Shown: positions 27,292 through 36,262 of the stretch, piece after piece
How the letters are laid out: each line of letters starts with the position of its first letter
Numbering within the stretch: the stretch's first letter is position 1
Assembly (NCBI RefSeq): GCF_007827955.1
Contig: NZ_VITR01000015.1
Span: 1-64,000 of the forward strand
DNA from: Nitrospirillum pindoramense
Lineage (GTDB): Bacteria > Pseudomonadota > Alphaproteobacteria > Azospirillales > Azospirillaceae
DNA: 64,000 nucleotides
Direction of reading: 5' to 3'
Translations under genes and position numbers: made by a program
The notes under the pieces: generated by a model
Database searches by the model: none
Told to the model about the DNA's origin: nothing
Seen by the model: the letters and a program-made list of their open reading frames with translations, nothing else

Positions 27292-27582
27292 TCAGGTCCC
27301 TTTAGCGGTATCGGGTGCGGCGGCGTCCGCGGCGGCGGCTTTGGGCGCGCCTTGCGGCAAATGGCCGAACATGTGCGGGCGCACCTGTTCCTGCATCCAG
27401 GACAGGGCGGCCGGTTCCTTGGCCCACAGGGTTTTCAGCAGGGGCGGGATCTGCTCACCCACCAGGATGCCCAGCAGGCCCACCAGGGCAACCACGGGCG
27501 GGGCGGGGGACCGGACGTTGATCAGGGCGTAGATCACGCCCACCAGCAACCCGGCGCCCAGCGACAAGAGGTAGACTTTCAT
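27292..27582 (-). CDS. XapX-domain small membrane protein
   Basis: 96 residues. VYLLSLGAGLLVGVIYALIN and SPAPPVVALVGLLGILVGEQ are the two membrane helices and motif of the XapX domain (about 50 residues), known only as a small inner-membrane protein often beside hydrolase and amidohydrolase genes. The rest is a soluble C-terminus rich in Ala. It begins downstream of a hairpin and stops 3 bases before the amidohydrolase start. Confidence 0.88.
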   Translation of the reverse strand: MKVYLLSLGAGLLVGVIYALINVRSPAPPVVALVGLLGILVGEQIPPLLKTLWAKEPAALSWMQEQVRPHMFGHLPQGAPKAAAADAAAPDTAKGT

Positions 27583-27604
27583 GGGGGCGTTCTCCCTGCC
27601 GCCA

Positions 27605-27641
27605 GAAGAAGGGCGCGGCCGGACGCAGGCCCGGCCGCGCC
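27605..27641 (-). terminator. Hairpin within the operon (terminator or attenuator)
   Basis: GGCGCGGCCGG (27612-27622) and CCGGCCGCGCC (27631-27641) form a perfect 11-bp stem; on the minus strand it is followed by CTTCTTCT. It lies between the isochorismatase-like gene and xapX and would reduce downstream expression. Confidence 0.65.
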
Positions 27642-27647
27642 GACGGC

Positions 27648-28301
27648 TCAGCCCTCGTGGGCGTTGAACATGGTCTTGGCGTAGGTGATGCCCAGGCCAT
27701 AGGCGCCGCCGAACTTCTTGGCGATGCCGGTGGTCATGTCATAGGTCTCGGTCCGGGCCCAGTCGCGCTGCAGTTCCAGCATGTACTGCAGGGCGGTGAT
27801 CGGGCGGGCGCCGGCCTGGACCATACGCTCCACCGCGCGCTCATGCGCCTCGGTCGACACGTCGCCGCAGGCGTCGGTGATGACATAGACTTCAAAGCCC
27901 TGGTCGATGGCCGACAGGGCCGGGCCGACGATGCAGACGCTGGTCCACAGGCCGGCCAGCACGATGCGCGACTTGCCGATGGCGTTGATCTGGCGGATCA
28001 CCGCGGCGTCTTCCCAGGTGTTCATGGACGTGCGGTCCAGCAGATCCTGGCCGGGGAAGGCGTCGGTGATCTCGGCGTACATCGGGCCGGAGAAGCTCTT
28101 CACCGCCACGGTGGTCAGGATGGTCGACACCTTGAAGCCGGCGGCGGCGTTGGCCACCAGGGCCGCGTTGTTGCGCAGCATGATGGCGTCGATCGAATTG
28201 GTCGCGAAGGACATCTGCGACTGGAAGTCGATCATGATCAGGGTGTGATCGGTGGGGGTCAGCAGCTTGGCGCCGGGGGTGGGCGTGGCCGTGATGGACA
28301 T
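27648..28301 (-). CDS. Isochorismatase-like hydrolase (YcaC type)
   Basis: 217 residues. The cysteine-hydrolase fold is seen in HTLIMIDFQSQMSFATNSID (Asp of the triad), a lysine in ILTTVAVKSFSGPM and IVLAGLWTSVCIVGPALSAI with the nucleophilic Cys, then VYVITDACGDVSTEAHERAV. The sequence is closest to YcaC-like proteins, whose substrate is unknown. It opens the minus-strand operon; the 250 bases upstream contain no gene and should hold its promoter. Confidence 0.88.
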   Translation of the reverse strand: MSITATPTPGAKLLTPTDHTLIMIDFQSQMSFATNSIDAIMLRNNAALVANAAAGFKVSTILTTVAVKSFSGPMYAEITDAFPGQDLLDRTSMNTWEDAAVIRQINAIGKSRIVLAGLWTSVCIVGPALSAIDQGFEVYVITDACGDVSTEAHERAVERMVQAGARPITALQYMLELQRDWARTETYDMTTGIAKKFGGAYGLGITYAKTMFNAHEG

Positions 28302-28551
28302 GATGTTTTCCTTGCGAAGGCTGGCGGGGTTTCGAAAATCGCTGCCGGTCGTGATTGCCGGCGCGGCCCATAAATGGCGCCAATGGCCTTCGAGGATCTT
28401 GTCGAAAGGGTTGGGGATTTGAAGTTCGAGACGGTTCAGTCACCGACGGGGTTGGCCACGCCGGGGCCTGTGCCGGTGTGTCGCACCCGGGCATCCGGGC
28501 GGGGAGGATAGGGGGTCCTGGCACGCCGCCCTTGGGCTCCGCCCTACGGCG

Positions 28552-29106
28552 TTACAGCGTTACCCAGTGCCGGATCAGCCCGTCCAGCCAGCCGACGGTC
28601 ATGAAGGCGATGGGGGTGGCCACGGCCAGGGTCGCGGCCAGCCACAGGCGCGAGCCCGCCCGGATGCGGCGCACCGCCCAGGGGCAGCCGGTGGCCAGCA
28701 GCCCCAGCGACCCGACGGCGAAGCCACCCAGGACATCCACCCAGGTGTGTTCCGTCAGCAAGATGCGCGACACCCCTTCCAGCAGGGCGATCGCGGCCAG
28801 GGTGGCCAGGATCACGGGCACGGCCGTGCGATCCCGATTCAGGCCACCGCGCAGATAGATGGCCAGCAGCCCGCCATAGAAGGCCACGGCCAGGGTGACA
28901 TGCCCGCTTGGGAAATGGGGCAGGTCCGGATCACCGCGCAGCACCCCGCGGATCGCCAACGCGACCAGCAGCGCCATCATCACGCCGCCGCCCCACGCCG
29001 CCGCGACCCCATAATCCCGCCGGGCCAGCAGCACGCCCACCAGGGCGAGGAACAGGGGCAGGACGAAGCCGATCGTGGCCAGGGTACTGATCAGCTGCAT
29101 GACCAT
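28552..29106 (-). CDS. PAP2-family phosphatase, membrane-bound
   Basis: 184 residues with about five membrane helices. The acid-phosphatase signature is present as PHFPSGHVTLAVAFYGGLLA and, after a helix, SRILLTEHTWVDVLGGFAVG, giving the two catalytic His; the first motif (KxxxxxxRP) is degraded (GVLRGDPDL). PAP2 enzymes dephosphorylate lipid phosphates such as undecaprenyl pyrophosphate or phosphatidic acid. A second ATG at 29100 is equally possible. It stands alone between the hydrolase operon and the acetyltransferase gene. Confidence 0.83.
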   Translation of the reverse strand: MVMQLISTLATIGFVLPLFLALVGVLLARRDYGVAAAWGGGVMMALLVALAIRGVLRGDPDLPHFPSGHVTLAVAFYGGLLAIYLRGGLNRDRTAVPVILATLAAIALLEGVSRILLTEHTWVDVLGGFAVGSLGLLATGCPWAVRRIRAGSRLWLAATLAVATPIAFMTVGWLDGLIRHWVTL

Positions 29107-29184
29107 CCATCACGGGGGAACCTGCCGATGAGCGCGCAGACTAGCAGCGGGGGCTTGCCAAGGGCCAGGGCCACCGGGTCGCGG

Positions 29185-29691
29185 TCATTGATTGTGCACA
29201 ACGCCCGCGTCCAGGCGGTACACCCCCTCGTCCACCCATTGGCCCAGGCGCGCGGAATGGGCTTGGCCGGACCCGACGAGACGGAAGCCGTTGCGGATCA
29301 GCACCCCGGCCGATGCCGTGTTGCTGACGGCGACGCGGGCGTAGAGCGGACGGATGGCGATGCGGGCGACGAAGGCCGCGACGGCGGCGGTGGCGATGCC
29401 CCGGCCCCAATAGGCGCGGCCCAGCCAGTAGCTGATGGAGGGCTGGCCCTCCTGAATGAAATGGGCGACATAGCCCGCCACGCCACCGTCCGCCTCCACG
29501 GTTCGTGTCAGCAGGTCCGGGTTGGCCCGGATGACGGCCCACTTGGCCAGGAACGCCCCCTCATCATCCGACCGTGCCGTGCCGAATACCGCTTGGTCGG
29601 CGGCAATGGGGTCGGCCTGCTGAGCGAAGAAAACCGGCAGGTCGGTGTCCATCACGGGACGCAGGGCAAGCGGGCGCAATGTGGCGGTCAT
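29185..29691 (-). CDS. GNAT-family N-acetyltransferase
   Basis: 168 residues from ATG 29691; the longer frame to 29727 is less likely. LALRPVMDTDLPVFFAQQAD, GGVAGYVAHFIQEGQPSISY, the acetyl-CoA loop AYWGRGIATAAVAAFVARIA and VAVSNTASAGVLIRNGFRLV identify the RimJ/RimL-like GNAT group. It transfers an acetyl group to an unknown amine, perhaps a ribosomal-protein-like or antibiotic target. It lies between PAP2 and the 46-residue repeat protein with no obvious functional link. Confidence 0.87.
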   Translation of the reverse strand: MTATLRPLALRPVMDTDLPVFFAQQADPIAADQAVFGTARSDDEGAFLAKWAVIRANPDLLTRTVEADGGVAGYVAHFIQEGQPSISYWLGRAYWGRGIATAAVAAFVARIAIRPLYARVAVSNTASAGVLIRNGFRLVGSGQAHSARLGQWVDEGVYRLDAGVVHNQ

Positions 29692-29759
29692 GGGCACAGT
29701 GTCCCTTGCCGACGCCGCCTCCCGCAATGGCCATTGCCTCTGTCAGGCCGCCACCCCCT

Positions 29760-32700
29760 TCAGTGCCAGCCGCTGCTGGCCAGGGTGCCGTAGTAGCTGG
29801 TGTCCGCCGTGCTGGTCTGCGCGGTCGACAGCGGGTCGAAGCCGCTGTGGCCGGCGCTGAAGGCGGCCATGGCTTGGACGAGGGCGCTGACGTCGCCAGT
29901 GGACAGTATCTGGCCGTCGCTGGCCTTGATGGTGGCGAATTCACTGCTGGCGCTGGCGAACCAGTTCTTTACGGTCAGGCTCTGGCCCGTGCCTAAATCG
30001 TCCACCACCAGGTCATTGGCCGACTGTTGCAGCCAGACATGGTCGTGGGCAGTGGACAGGTCCAGCTCGCCGCTGGCGGCGCCGGTGCCGGTATTCAGGG
30101 TCAGGACGCCACCGCTGGAGGTTTCCGTCACCCCATGGCCGCTGCCGTTCAGCGTAATGGACGAGGATTGGGCGATGGTCATGGTGTCGTTGTCGCCGTT
30201 GATGGTGGCGCTGGTTCCCGCCCCGATGGTCAGGGCGCCGGCGGCGATCGACGCGGTGGTGCCCGAACCGCCCAGCCACAGCTGGTTGCCGTTCACCGTC
30301 GACGTCACGATGTTGTTGTTGCCGTAGACGCCCGTCAGGTCGCCCACGCCCAATGTCACCTGGTTGTTGTTGCCGTTGACGTCCACGCGCGAGTCGTTGA
30401 GCACCGTCACCGTCGAGCTTGAAACGTTGTTGTAGTCGATGGTGCTGCTGCTGGCGCGGTTGCCACCGACATGGACGTTGACGCTGCCGCTGGCGGACAG
30501 GGTTTCGGCGGTGCCGATGACGGTGACGCTGGCGCTGGCGGCCAGGCTGATGGAGCCCCCGCTCTGGGTGATGGTGTGACCGGTGCCGCTGACCAGCAGC
30601 AGGTCAGTCGAGGCGCTGGCCGTGACGGAGATGACGTCGCTGCCGCCGCTGATGGTCTCGGTCTGGCCACCCACCCCGTCGATGGTGATCGAGGCGCTGG
30701 TGGCCGTCACGATCTCGTTATTGCCGGTCAGCAGCAGGCTGCTGATGCCGCCCACTAGGGTGTCGCCCGTGGTGGCACCCGCCGCTTTGGCCGTGCCGGT
30801 GGTCAGGTTGATGGTCACGTTGCTGACGGCGTAGCTGGCGGTGACCTGTCCGCCGGCCGCCATCAGCCGGTTGCCGGTGCCGGTGCCCACCAGGATGGCG
30901 CTGCCGGCCGTGCTCTCCAGAGTGGAGGTGCCGTTGATGGCGATCAGCGTGTTGCTGGTGCCGGTGGAGATGACCACGTCCTTGCTGCTGCCACTGACGG
31001 TGACGACGTCGTTGTTGCCGGTGATGGTCACGGTGTCGCTAGCACCCTGGATGTTCACCGTGCTGTTGCTGACGCTGATGGTCTCGGTCGCGCTGGCGGC
31101 CGTCACGATCAGGCTGGTGCTGACGTTGGTGCTGCTGTTCACCTTCTCGCCGGTGGCGGTCAGGGTGACGGTGTCGCCGCTGCCGCGAATGTCGATGGTG
31201 CTGCTGGCGATGCTGACAGTTTCGCTGCTGTTTGACGCGGCGACGATGATGGTGGCGCCGGTATTGTTGGTGCTGCTTTTCACCGTGTCGGTACCGCCGC
31301 CCACCACCACGGTCTCGCTGGCGGCCCTGATGTCGATGGTGCTGTTGGAAACATTCACGGTTTCCGTGGCGCTGGCTGTGGTGATGTTCACGGACACCGC
31401 GCTGCCGGTGCTGCTGTTCACCGTGTCGTTGCCGCCGGCCAGAACAAGGGTGTCGCCGCTGTTTTGCACGTCGACGGTGCTGTTGGCCAAGCTGATGGTC
31501 TCGGTGGCGTTGGTGGCGGTGATGTTGACCGAGGCGCTGTTGTTGGTGCTGCTTTTCACCGTGTCGCCGGTATTGCCCAGGATCAGGGTATCGCCCGCGG
31601 CCTTGATGTCGATGGTGCTGTTGCTGATGTTGACGGTCTCGACCGTGCTGGCCGCCGTGATGTTGACCGAGGCCGTGTTGTTGGTGGTGCTGGCCACCGT
31701 GTTATAGCCGCCGGCCAGGACGATGATGTCGCCCGTGCTGCGCACATCGATGCTGCTGCTGCTGACGGTGATGGTCTCGGTGGCGCTGGCGGCGGTGACG
31801 GTGATGCTTACGGCGTTGCCGTTGCTGCTTTTCACCGTGTTGCCGATGCCGGCCACGACGATGGTGTCGCCGCTGTTCTGCACGTCGATGGTGCTGTTGG
31901 TCAGGCTGATGGTTTCGGTGGTGTTGCTGGCGGTGATGTTGATCGTCGCTGTGCTGGTGGAGCTGCTTTTCACCGTGTTGCCGCCGCCGCCTATCCAGAC
32001 GGTATTGCCGGCCGCCTTGATGTCGACGGTGCTGTTGCTGATGTTGACGAAGTGGCCGCTGCTGGCGGTGGTGATGTTGACCGTGGCGCTGGCCCCGGTG
32101 CTGCTGTTCACCGTATCGCCGCCGCCGCTCAGCACGACGGTGTCACCGGTATTCTGAATATCGATGGCGCTGTTGATCACACTGATGGTTTCGGTGGCAC
32201 TGGCAGCGGTGATGATGATCGCCCCGCTGCTTTGGGTCGTGCTTTTCACCGTGTCGCCGGTTTTGCCCAGCACCAGGGTGACGCCGCTGCCGCGCATGTC
32301 GATGGTGCTGGTGGCGACGTTGACGGTTTCCGTGGTGTTGGCCGCCGTGATGTTGATGGTGGCGGTGTTGTTGGTGCTGCTGGTCACCGTGTCGTTGCCG
32401 CCGCCCAGCACGATCGTCTGCGTGGTGTTGCGTACGTCGACGGTGCTGTTGCTGACATTGATGGTCTCGGTGGCGCTGGCGGCGGTGACGTTGATGCTGA
32501 CGGCGTTGCCGTTGCTGCTGTTCACCGTGTTGCCGGTGCCCGTCAGGACAAGGGTATCGCCGCTGTTCTGCACGTCGACGGTGCTGTTGGTCAGGCTGAT
32601 GGTTTCGCTGCTGCTGGACGTGGTGATGTCGACGGTGGCCGCGACGCTGCTGCTGCTACGCACCGTGTTGCCCCCAGTGGAAACCACGACGGTGTCGCCC

Positions 32701-33986
32701 GTGCCGCGCACATCGATATTGCTGTTGGCCACGTTGATGAACGCCGTGCTGCCGCTGGCTGTCATGCTGACGGCGACGCTGTTGCCCGTGCTGCTGTTCA
32801 CCGAGTTGTTGGTGCCACCGCTCAGCACGATGGTGTCGCCGGTGTTGCGGACGTCGATGCTGCTGTTGTTGACGTTGATGGTTTCGCTGGAGCTGGTGCC
32901 GGTGATGTTGACTGAGACACCGTTTCCCGTGGTGTTGACGACGGAGTTGCCCGTGCCGGTCAGGGTGATGACGTCACCAGCGCCGTTCAACGTCAGCCAG
33001 GATGTCGTCGCCGCCACCAGCGTATCATTGCTGCCGTTGGCGATCAGGGTATGGATGCCGATCAGGGTGTCCAGGCCACCGCCGCTGGCGGCGGTGCCAG
33101 TGGCAAGGTTCACGGTCATGCCGTTGGCGTCATAGCGGGCGGTGACGGCACCGGCGGTCGCCTTCAGTGTGGAGCCGTTGCCGCTGCCAATCATGGTGGA
33201 CGAACCGGAGGCATTGATCAGGGTGGCGTTGCCGTTGGCGGTCAGGACGTTGCCGGTGCCGGTGCTGGAAACCGTGGCGCCGCCGTTCACGCTGATGGTG
33301 TTTGTGCTGCCAGCGATGTTGGCGCTGCCTGTTGCCACCGTCACGGACGCGCTGGTGGCTGTCAATGTCTGTCCCAAGCCCGTCAGGGTAATCGAGGCAC
33401 CGGTGCCCAGAACCGTGATTGCGCCAGCGCCGGCGATGGTCGTGGACGCGCTGGAACCGCTTAGCGTGGTGGTGCCACTGGCCGTGATGAGGTTACCGCT
33501 GTCGTTGATCACCACGGAACCGTTGGAATGCACCAGGGTGCGTCCACCCGCATGGATGGTGTCCGTGAGGGTGCCGGAGGCGATGGTGACATTGCTGGCC
33601 CCGCCCGTGGGGGAGGCCGTGACGTTGATGGTGTCGCCCACGGCCTCAATCAGCTGGCTGGCGCCGCTGGCGAACAGGGTGCTTCCCGCACGATTCAAGT
33701 ACGCCACGTTACCGCTGCCGGTGAGGGTCTCGATTATGGGGGTGGCAGAGCCAAAGACCAGGGTGGCGTTGGTCCCGTTCACGAAGTTGTTCGTGCTGTT
33801 GACGGTCAGGGAGGCGTGGTCCTGCAGCGTGATGTTATTGAAGCTGCCGACAACCCAGCTCCACACATTGGACGCCAAGGTGATGGACCGACCCCCATTG
33901 GCAATCAGGGTGTCTCCCATTCCCAGGACGTAGGCGTCATCGGTCAGGGTGATGGTCTGGCCACTGCTGGTGATCGTCTGGGTCAT
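29760..33986 (-). CDS. Giant 46-residue-repeat beta protein, probable type I-secreted
   Basis: 1,408 residues from ATG 33986 (GAGGA seven bases upstream); the frame continues to 34106 but that part has no family-like sequence. No N-terminal signal peptide. The N-terminal ~370 residues are Thr/Ser/Gly-rich beta-helix-like sequence (TLTDDAYVLGMGDTLIANGG). About 13.5 copies of a 46-residue unit follow (SNSTVDVQNSGDTLVL..., ATETINV), then more beta sequence. The end (NDLVVDDLGTGQSLTVKNWF, ILSTGDVSALVQAMAAF) resembles the C-terminal region of RTX-related type I substrates, although canonical calcium nonapeptides are absent; short GGGNDTV motifs occur. Likely a surface or extracellular adhesin (inference). 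Confidence 0.78.
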   Translation of the reverse strand: MTQTITSSGQTITLTDDAYVLGMGDTLIANGGRSITLASNVWSWVVGSFNNITLQDHASLTVNSTNNFVNGTNATLVFGSATPIIETLTGSGNVAYLNRAGSTLFASGASQLIEAVGDTINVTASPTGGASNVTIASGTLTDTIHAGGRTLVHSNGSVVINDSGNLITASGTTTLSGSSASTTIAGAGAITVLGTGASITLTGLGQTLTATSASVTVATGSANIAGSTNTISVNGGATVSSTGTGNVLTANGNATLINASGSSTMIGSGNGSTLKATAGAVTARYDANGMTVNLATGTAASGGGLDTLIGIHTLIANGSNDTLVAATTSWLTLNGAGDVITLTGTGNSVVNTTGNGVSVNITGTSSSETINVNNSSIDVRNTGDTIVLSGGTNNSVNSSTGNSVAVSMTASGSTAFINVANSNIDVRGTGDTVVVSTGGNTVRSSSSVAATVDITTSSSSETISLTNSTVDVQNSGDTLVLTGTGNTVNSSNGNAVSINVTAASATETINVSNSTVDVRNTTQTIVLGGGNDTVTSSTNNTATINITAANTTETVNVATSTIDMRGSGVTLVLGKTGDTVKSTTQSSGAIIITAASATETISVINSAIDIQNTGDTVVLSGGGDTVNSSTGASATVNITTASSGHFVNISNSTVDIKAAGNTVWIGGGGNTVKSSSTSTATINITASNTTETISLTNSTIDVQNSGDTIVVAGIGNTVKSSNGNAVSITVTAASATETITVSSSSIDVRSTGDIIVLAGGYNTVASTTNNTASVNITAASTVETVNISNSTIDIKAAGDTLILGNTGDTVKSSTNNSASVNITATNATETISLANSTVDVQNSGDTLVLAGGNDTVNSSTGSAVSVNITTASATETVNVSNSTIDIRAASETVVVGGGTDTVKSSTNNTGATIIVAASNSSETVSIASSTIDIRGSGDTVTLTATGEKVNSSTNVSTSLIVTAASATETISVSNSTVNIQGASDTVTITGNNDVVTVSGSSKDVVISTGTSNTLIAINGTSTLESTAGSAILVGTGTGNRLMAAGGQVTASYAVSNVTINLTTGTAKAAGATTGDTLVGGISSLLLTGNNEIVTATSASITIDGVGGQTETISGGSDVISVTASASTDLLLVSGTGHTITQSGGSISLAASASVTVIGTAETLSASGSVNVHVGGNRASSSTIDYNNVSSSTVTVLNDSRVDVNGNNNQVTLGVGDLTGVYGNNNIVTSTVNGNQLWLGGSGTTASIAAGALTIGAGTSATINGDNDTMTIAQSSSITLNGSGHGVTETSSGGVLTLNTGTGAASGELDLSTAHDHVWLQQSANDLVVDDLGTGQSLTVKNWFASASSEFATIKASDGQILSTGDVSALVQAMAAFSAGHSGFDPLSTAQTSTADTSYYGTLASSGWH
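31000..32885 (-). repeat. 138-bp (46-aa) tandem coding repeats
   Basis: About 13.5 degenerate copies of a 46-codon unit. Each unit contains NSTxD[VI][QR], GDT[LIV]V[LV], NTVNSS and a closing (T)ETI(N/S)V. Units 3, 8 and 11 share VQNSGDT and units 7 and 10 share IKAAG, an alternation suggesting duplication of blocks of several units. Confidence 0.85.
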
Positions 33987-34364
33987 GGCGGGTCCTCGGG
34001 CGGATGGGAAAGGCTGCCCCGCGCCGATAGGCGCAAGGGGGGAGCGAGTGCAGGCGCGATGGGGTCGAACAGAACGACCACCGGGGGTCGAAATACCGTC
34101 CAGCACCTAACGCCCGGCCAGAGGGTGTGCAAATCAAATATTGTGCACTAGTGCAACCGAACGCTCTTGACGCGCGTGTAGGCGTGCAGCTTGCGCGAGG
34201 CATGCGACATTTTGCCGCGACCCACGTGCATACGGTTGTATTCCTTGATTTTTTCCAGGCCGCGAGGGTTGCCGGTTGGCCAAACCCGCGCCAATGAAAA
34301 ACGGCCCGGGCGTCACCGCCCGGGCCGGATCACGGAAAAGCCGGGTGGTCCGGCTAGGCCCTGC
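33987..34364. other. Intergenic region with a 12-bp palindrome
   Basis: No gene is supported here. It holds the upstream region of the 46-residue-repeat gene and the terminator of the xox operon. TGCACTAGTGCA (34144-34155) is a perfect palindrome about 160 bases upstream of the repeat-protein ATG and could be a regulator site. Confidence 0.55.
34295..34327 (-). terminator. Rho-independent terminator of the xox operon
   Basis: GGCCCGGGCG (34303-34312) pairs perfectly with CGCCCGGGCC (34317-34326), loop of 4; on the minus strand a run of T follows. It lies about 40 bases after the cytochrome c stop. Confidence 0.9.
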
Positions 34365-34745
34365 TTACTTCAGCGTCTCGAGATAGGCGATGACGTTGTC
34401 GCGGTCCTTCTGATCCTTCAGGCCGACGAACACCATCTTGGTGCCCGGCACCACGGCACGCGGATCGGTCAGATAGGTGTCCAACTCCTTGGCCGTCCAT
34501 TCCTTGTTGGCGCCCTTCATCGCTGCGGAATAGTCGTAGCCGGGGGCGGTGGCGGACTTGCGGCCGACGACGCCGTGCAGGCTGGGGCCGACCTTGTTCA
34601 CGCCGGCGTCGATGGAATGGCAGACGGCGCACTTCTTGAACACCACCTGGCCGGCGGCCGCGTCGCCCGCAGCCAGGGCCGTGCCGGCCGATCCACTCGC
34701 GATGATCGTGGCGGTCACCGCCGCCCAAAATCCGATACGTCGCAC
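34365..34745 (-). CDS. Periplasmic class I cytochrome c
   Basis: 126 residues with signal peptide (WAAVTATIIASGSAGTALA) and a single heme site CAVCH near residue 39. VGPSLHGVVGRKSATAPGYD and PGTKMVFVGLKDQKDRDNVI carry the axial Met and the C-terminal helix of c2/c550-like cytochromes. It would receive electrons from the XoxF/XoxG pair and pass them to a terminal oxidase. It is the last gene before the terminator. Confidence 0.9.
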   Translation of the reverse strand: MRRIGFWAAVTATIIASGSAGTALAAGDAAAGQVVFKKCAVCHSIDAGVNKVGPSLHGVVGRKSATAPGYDYSAAMKGANKEWTAKELDTYLTDPRAVVPGTKMVFVGLKDQKDRDNVIAYLETLK

Positions 34746-34783
34746 TTCAACTCTCCTTTGCCTGTTCTCTGGTCGTCGTGAAC

Positions 34784-35401
34784 TCAGGGAACCCCCGGGG
34801 CCTCCGGGGGGGTCAGCGCCGTGGCCGTGGCCAGGGGCAATCCGGCGGCGCGCCAGCCGTCAACGCCGTCTGGATACCAGGCGACATTGGTGTAACCATA
34901 ACTGGCGGCGCGTTTGGTTGCATTCCAGCTCATCCAGCAATCGGGCAGACAATAGAACACCAGCGGGCGGCTCTTGTCGCCCCCACTTAAAGTCGCAAGT
35001 TGTTGCTGGAACCACTTTTCCAGACCGGGGCTCAAGACCCCCCGGCCCACGTCGGGTAACCAGATGCTGCCCGGCAGGTCGGCGTGGGGCAGGGGCATCC
35101 AGGGGGATTCCGGCGCCATCCCCGCCGGACGGCGGGGGGCCGGCACCACGTCCACCAGGATCACGCGGTCGCCCTGCCGGGCCAGCAGGTCGCGCAGCGC
35201 TTCGGTGGTCAGCACCTTGCCACCCGATACCGTCGCGGGGACCGGCGCCCGATAGTCGTCCAAACGATAGCCCGGTGGTTCAGGCACCGGGGCGGCCGAC
35301 TGCGCCAGCGCCTCGGCCGCCAGCAGGCCCACAGTCAGCACACCCGATGCCAGCACACCCGATGCCAGGCCGGCGGCGCGCGCCGCCGCGCCCAACCTCA
35401 T
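34784..35401 (-). CDS. PQQ-dependent catabolism-associated CxxCW-motif rhodanese-like protein
   Basis: 205 residues, exported (VLASGVLTVGLLAAEALAQS). A rhodanese-like domain covers residues ~60-195: GDRVILVDVVPAPRRPAG, LWLPDVGRG-like segment and the signature FYCLPDCWMSWNATKRAA with the paired Cys-Trp of the family found only with quinoprotein genes, ending WYPDGVDGWRAAGLPL. The role is unknown; a redox or sulfur-relay function for the periplasmic quinoprotein is supposed. Its ATG overlaps the xoxJ stop by 4 bases. Confidence 0.87.
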   Translation of the reverse strand: MRLGAAARAAGLASGVLASGVLTVGLLAAEALAQSAAPVPEPPGYRLDDYRAPVPATVSGGKVLTTEALRDLLARQGDRVILVDVVPAPRRPAGMAPESPWMPLPHADLPGSIWLPDVGRGVLSPGLEKWFQQQLATLSGGDKSRPLVFYCLPDCWMSWNATKRAASYGYTNVAWYPDGVDGWRAAGLPLATATALTPPEAPGVP

Positions 35402-36249
35402 GGTTTGGCGCCGGCGCCGGGCAGGGTGCCGGGAATGGGCTTGTTCTCCTCATCCAGCAAGGGGATGCCATAATCCGCCAAGAGCGTGTCCACCTCGGCC
35501 CGATGCCGCCGCAGGGCCTGGTCCACGGTGCGCCGCCATTCGGGTTCGTTGGCGCGCACGCCCATGGTTATACGGAAATCCAGGCGGTTGCCGTCACCTT
35601 CCGGGTCCAGGAAGGCAGCCCGGAGGGGCAGCTTTTCCTTCTTGATGTAATAGCCGGCGATGGGCCCCCACAGCAGGGCCACGTCGATCTTGCGATCCAC
35701 CAGGTCCTGCAGCATCGCCCGCGAGGGCGACTCGTAGCGGGTGTCCACCGTCAGCGCGTAGGAGGTCGTCTTGGACATCAGGTTGTGGCGCAGCAGCAGA
35801 TCGGTGGGGGGCGTCGCCGCCACCAGGCCGAAGCGCTTGTCGGCCAGGCTGGGGTCGCCCACCGAGGTGGTGGTGATGCCGGCGTCCGCCCGCGTCACGA
35901 TCATATAGCCGCTGTGGTAATAGGCGCTGGTGTTGTCCATCAGCGGGTCGCCCGCCACCGTGCCCATGACCAGGTCGCATTGGCGGGCGCGCAGGGTATT
36001 GCGGACGAACCCCATCACCTGCGGGAACCAGACATAGCTGACGGGCAGCTTCAGGTCCTGGCCGATGATGGCCGCGACCTTGTTCTCAAACCCCTCCTCC
36101 TTCTGATTGGAATAGGGCAGGTCGTTGGGGTCGGCGCAGATGCGCAATTCAGTGCGGGACACCAGCTCGGCCGTTTGGGCCTGGGCTTGTGTTGCGGTCA
36201 GGGATAGCGGCAGCAAGGCCGCCATCGCCAGGCGGAAGGCCGTTTTCAT
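35398..36249 (-). CDS. xoxJ: XoxJ/MxaJ-like periplasmic binding protein
   Basis: 283 residues from ATG 36249 (signal peptide FRLAMAALLPLSLTATQAQA). The type-2 periplasmic binding fold shows ELRICADPNDLPYSNQKEEG, FENKVAAIIGQDLKLPVSYV, RARQCDLVMGTVAGDPLMDN and VDRKIDVALLWGPIAGYYIK. This is the quinoprotein-dehydrogenase-associated solute-binding family; XoxJ is thought to help activate or assemble XoxF rather than feed an ABC transporter, and no transporter genes are adjacent. It follows the XoxG-like cytochrome by 13 bases. Confidence 0.9.
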   Translation of the reverse strand: MKTAFRLAMAALLPLSLTATQAQAQTAELVSRTELRICADPNDLPYSNQKEEGFENKVAAIIGQDLKLPVSYVWFPQVMGFVRNTLRARQCDLVMGTVAGDPLMDNTSAYYHSGYMIVTRADAGITTTSVGDPSLADKRFGLVAATPPTDLLLRHNLMSKTTSYALTVDTRYESPSRAMLQDLVDRKIDVALLWGPIAGYYIKKEKLPLRAAFLDPEGDGNRLDFRITMGVRANEPEWRRTVDQALRRHRAEVDTLLADYGIPLLDEENKPIPGTLPGAGAKP

Positions 36250-36262
36250 GAGGGCGCCGCTC

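Noticed and set aside
25477-27684. 735-residue plus-strand frame opposite the amidohydrolase
   Set aside because: Shadow frame without domain signatures.
31464-32915. Plus-strand 'DVDGAVAD' repeat frame
   Set aside because: Reverse complement of the 46-residue repeats; aspartate-rich look is a by-product of codon usage.
29760-33986. Classical RTX calcium-binding toxin
   Set aside because: Only scattered GGGNDTV fragments; no tandem GGxGxDxUx nonapeptides.
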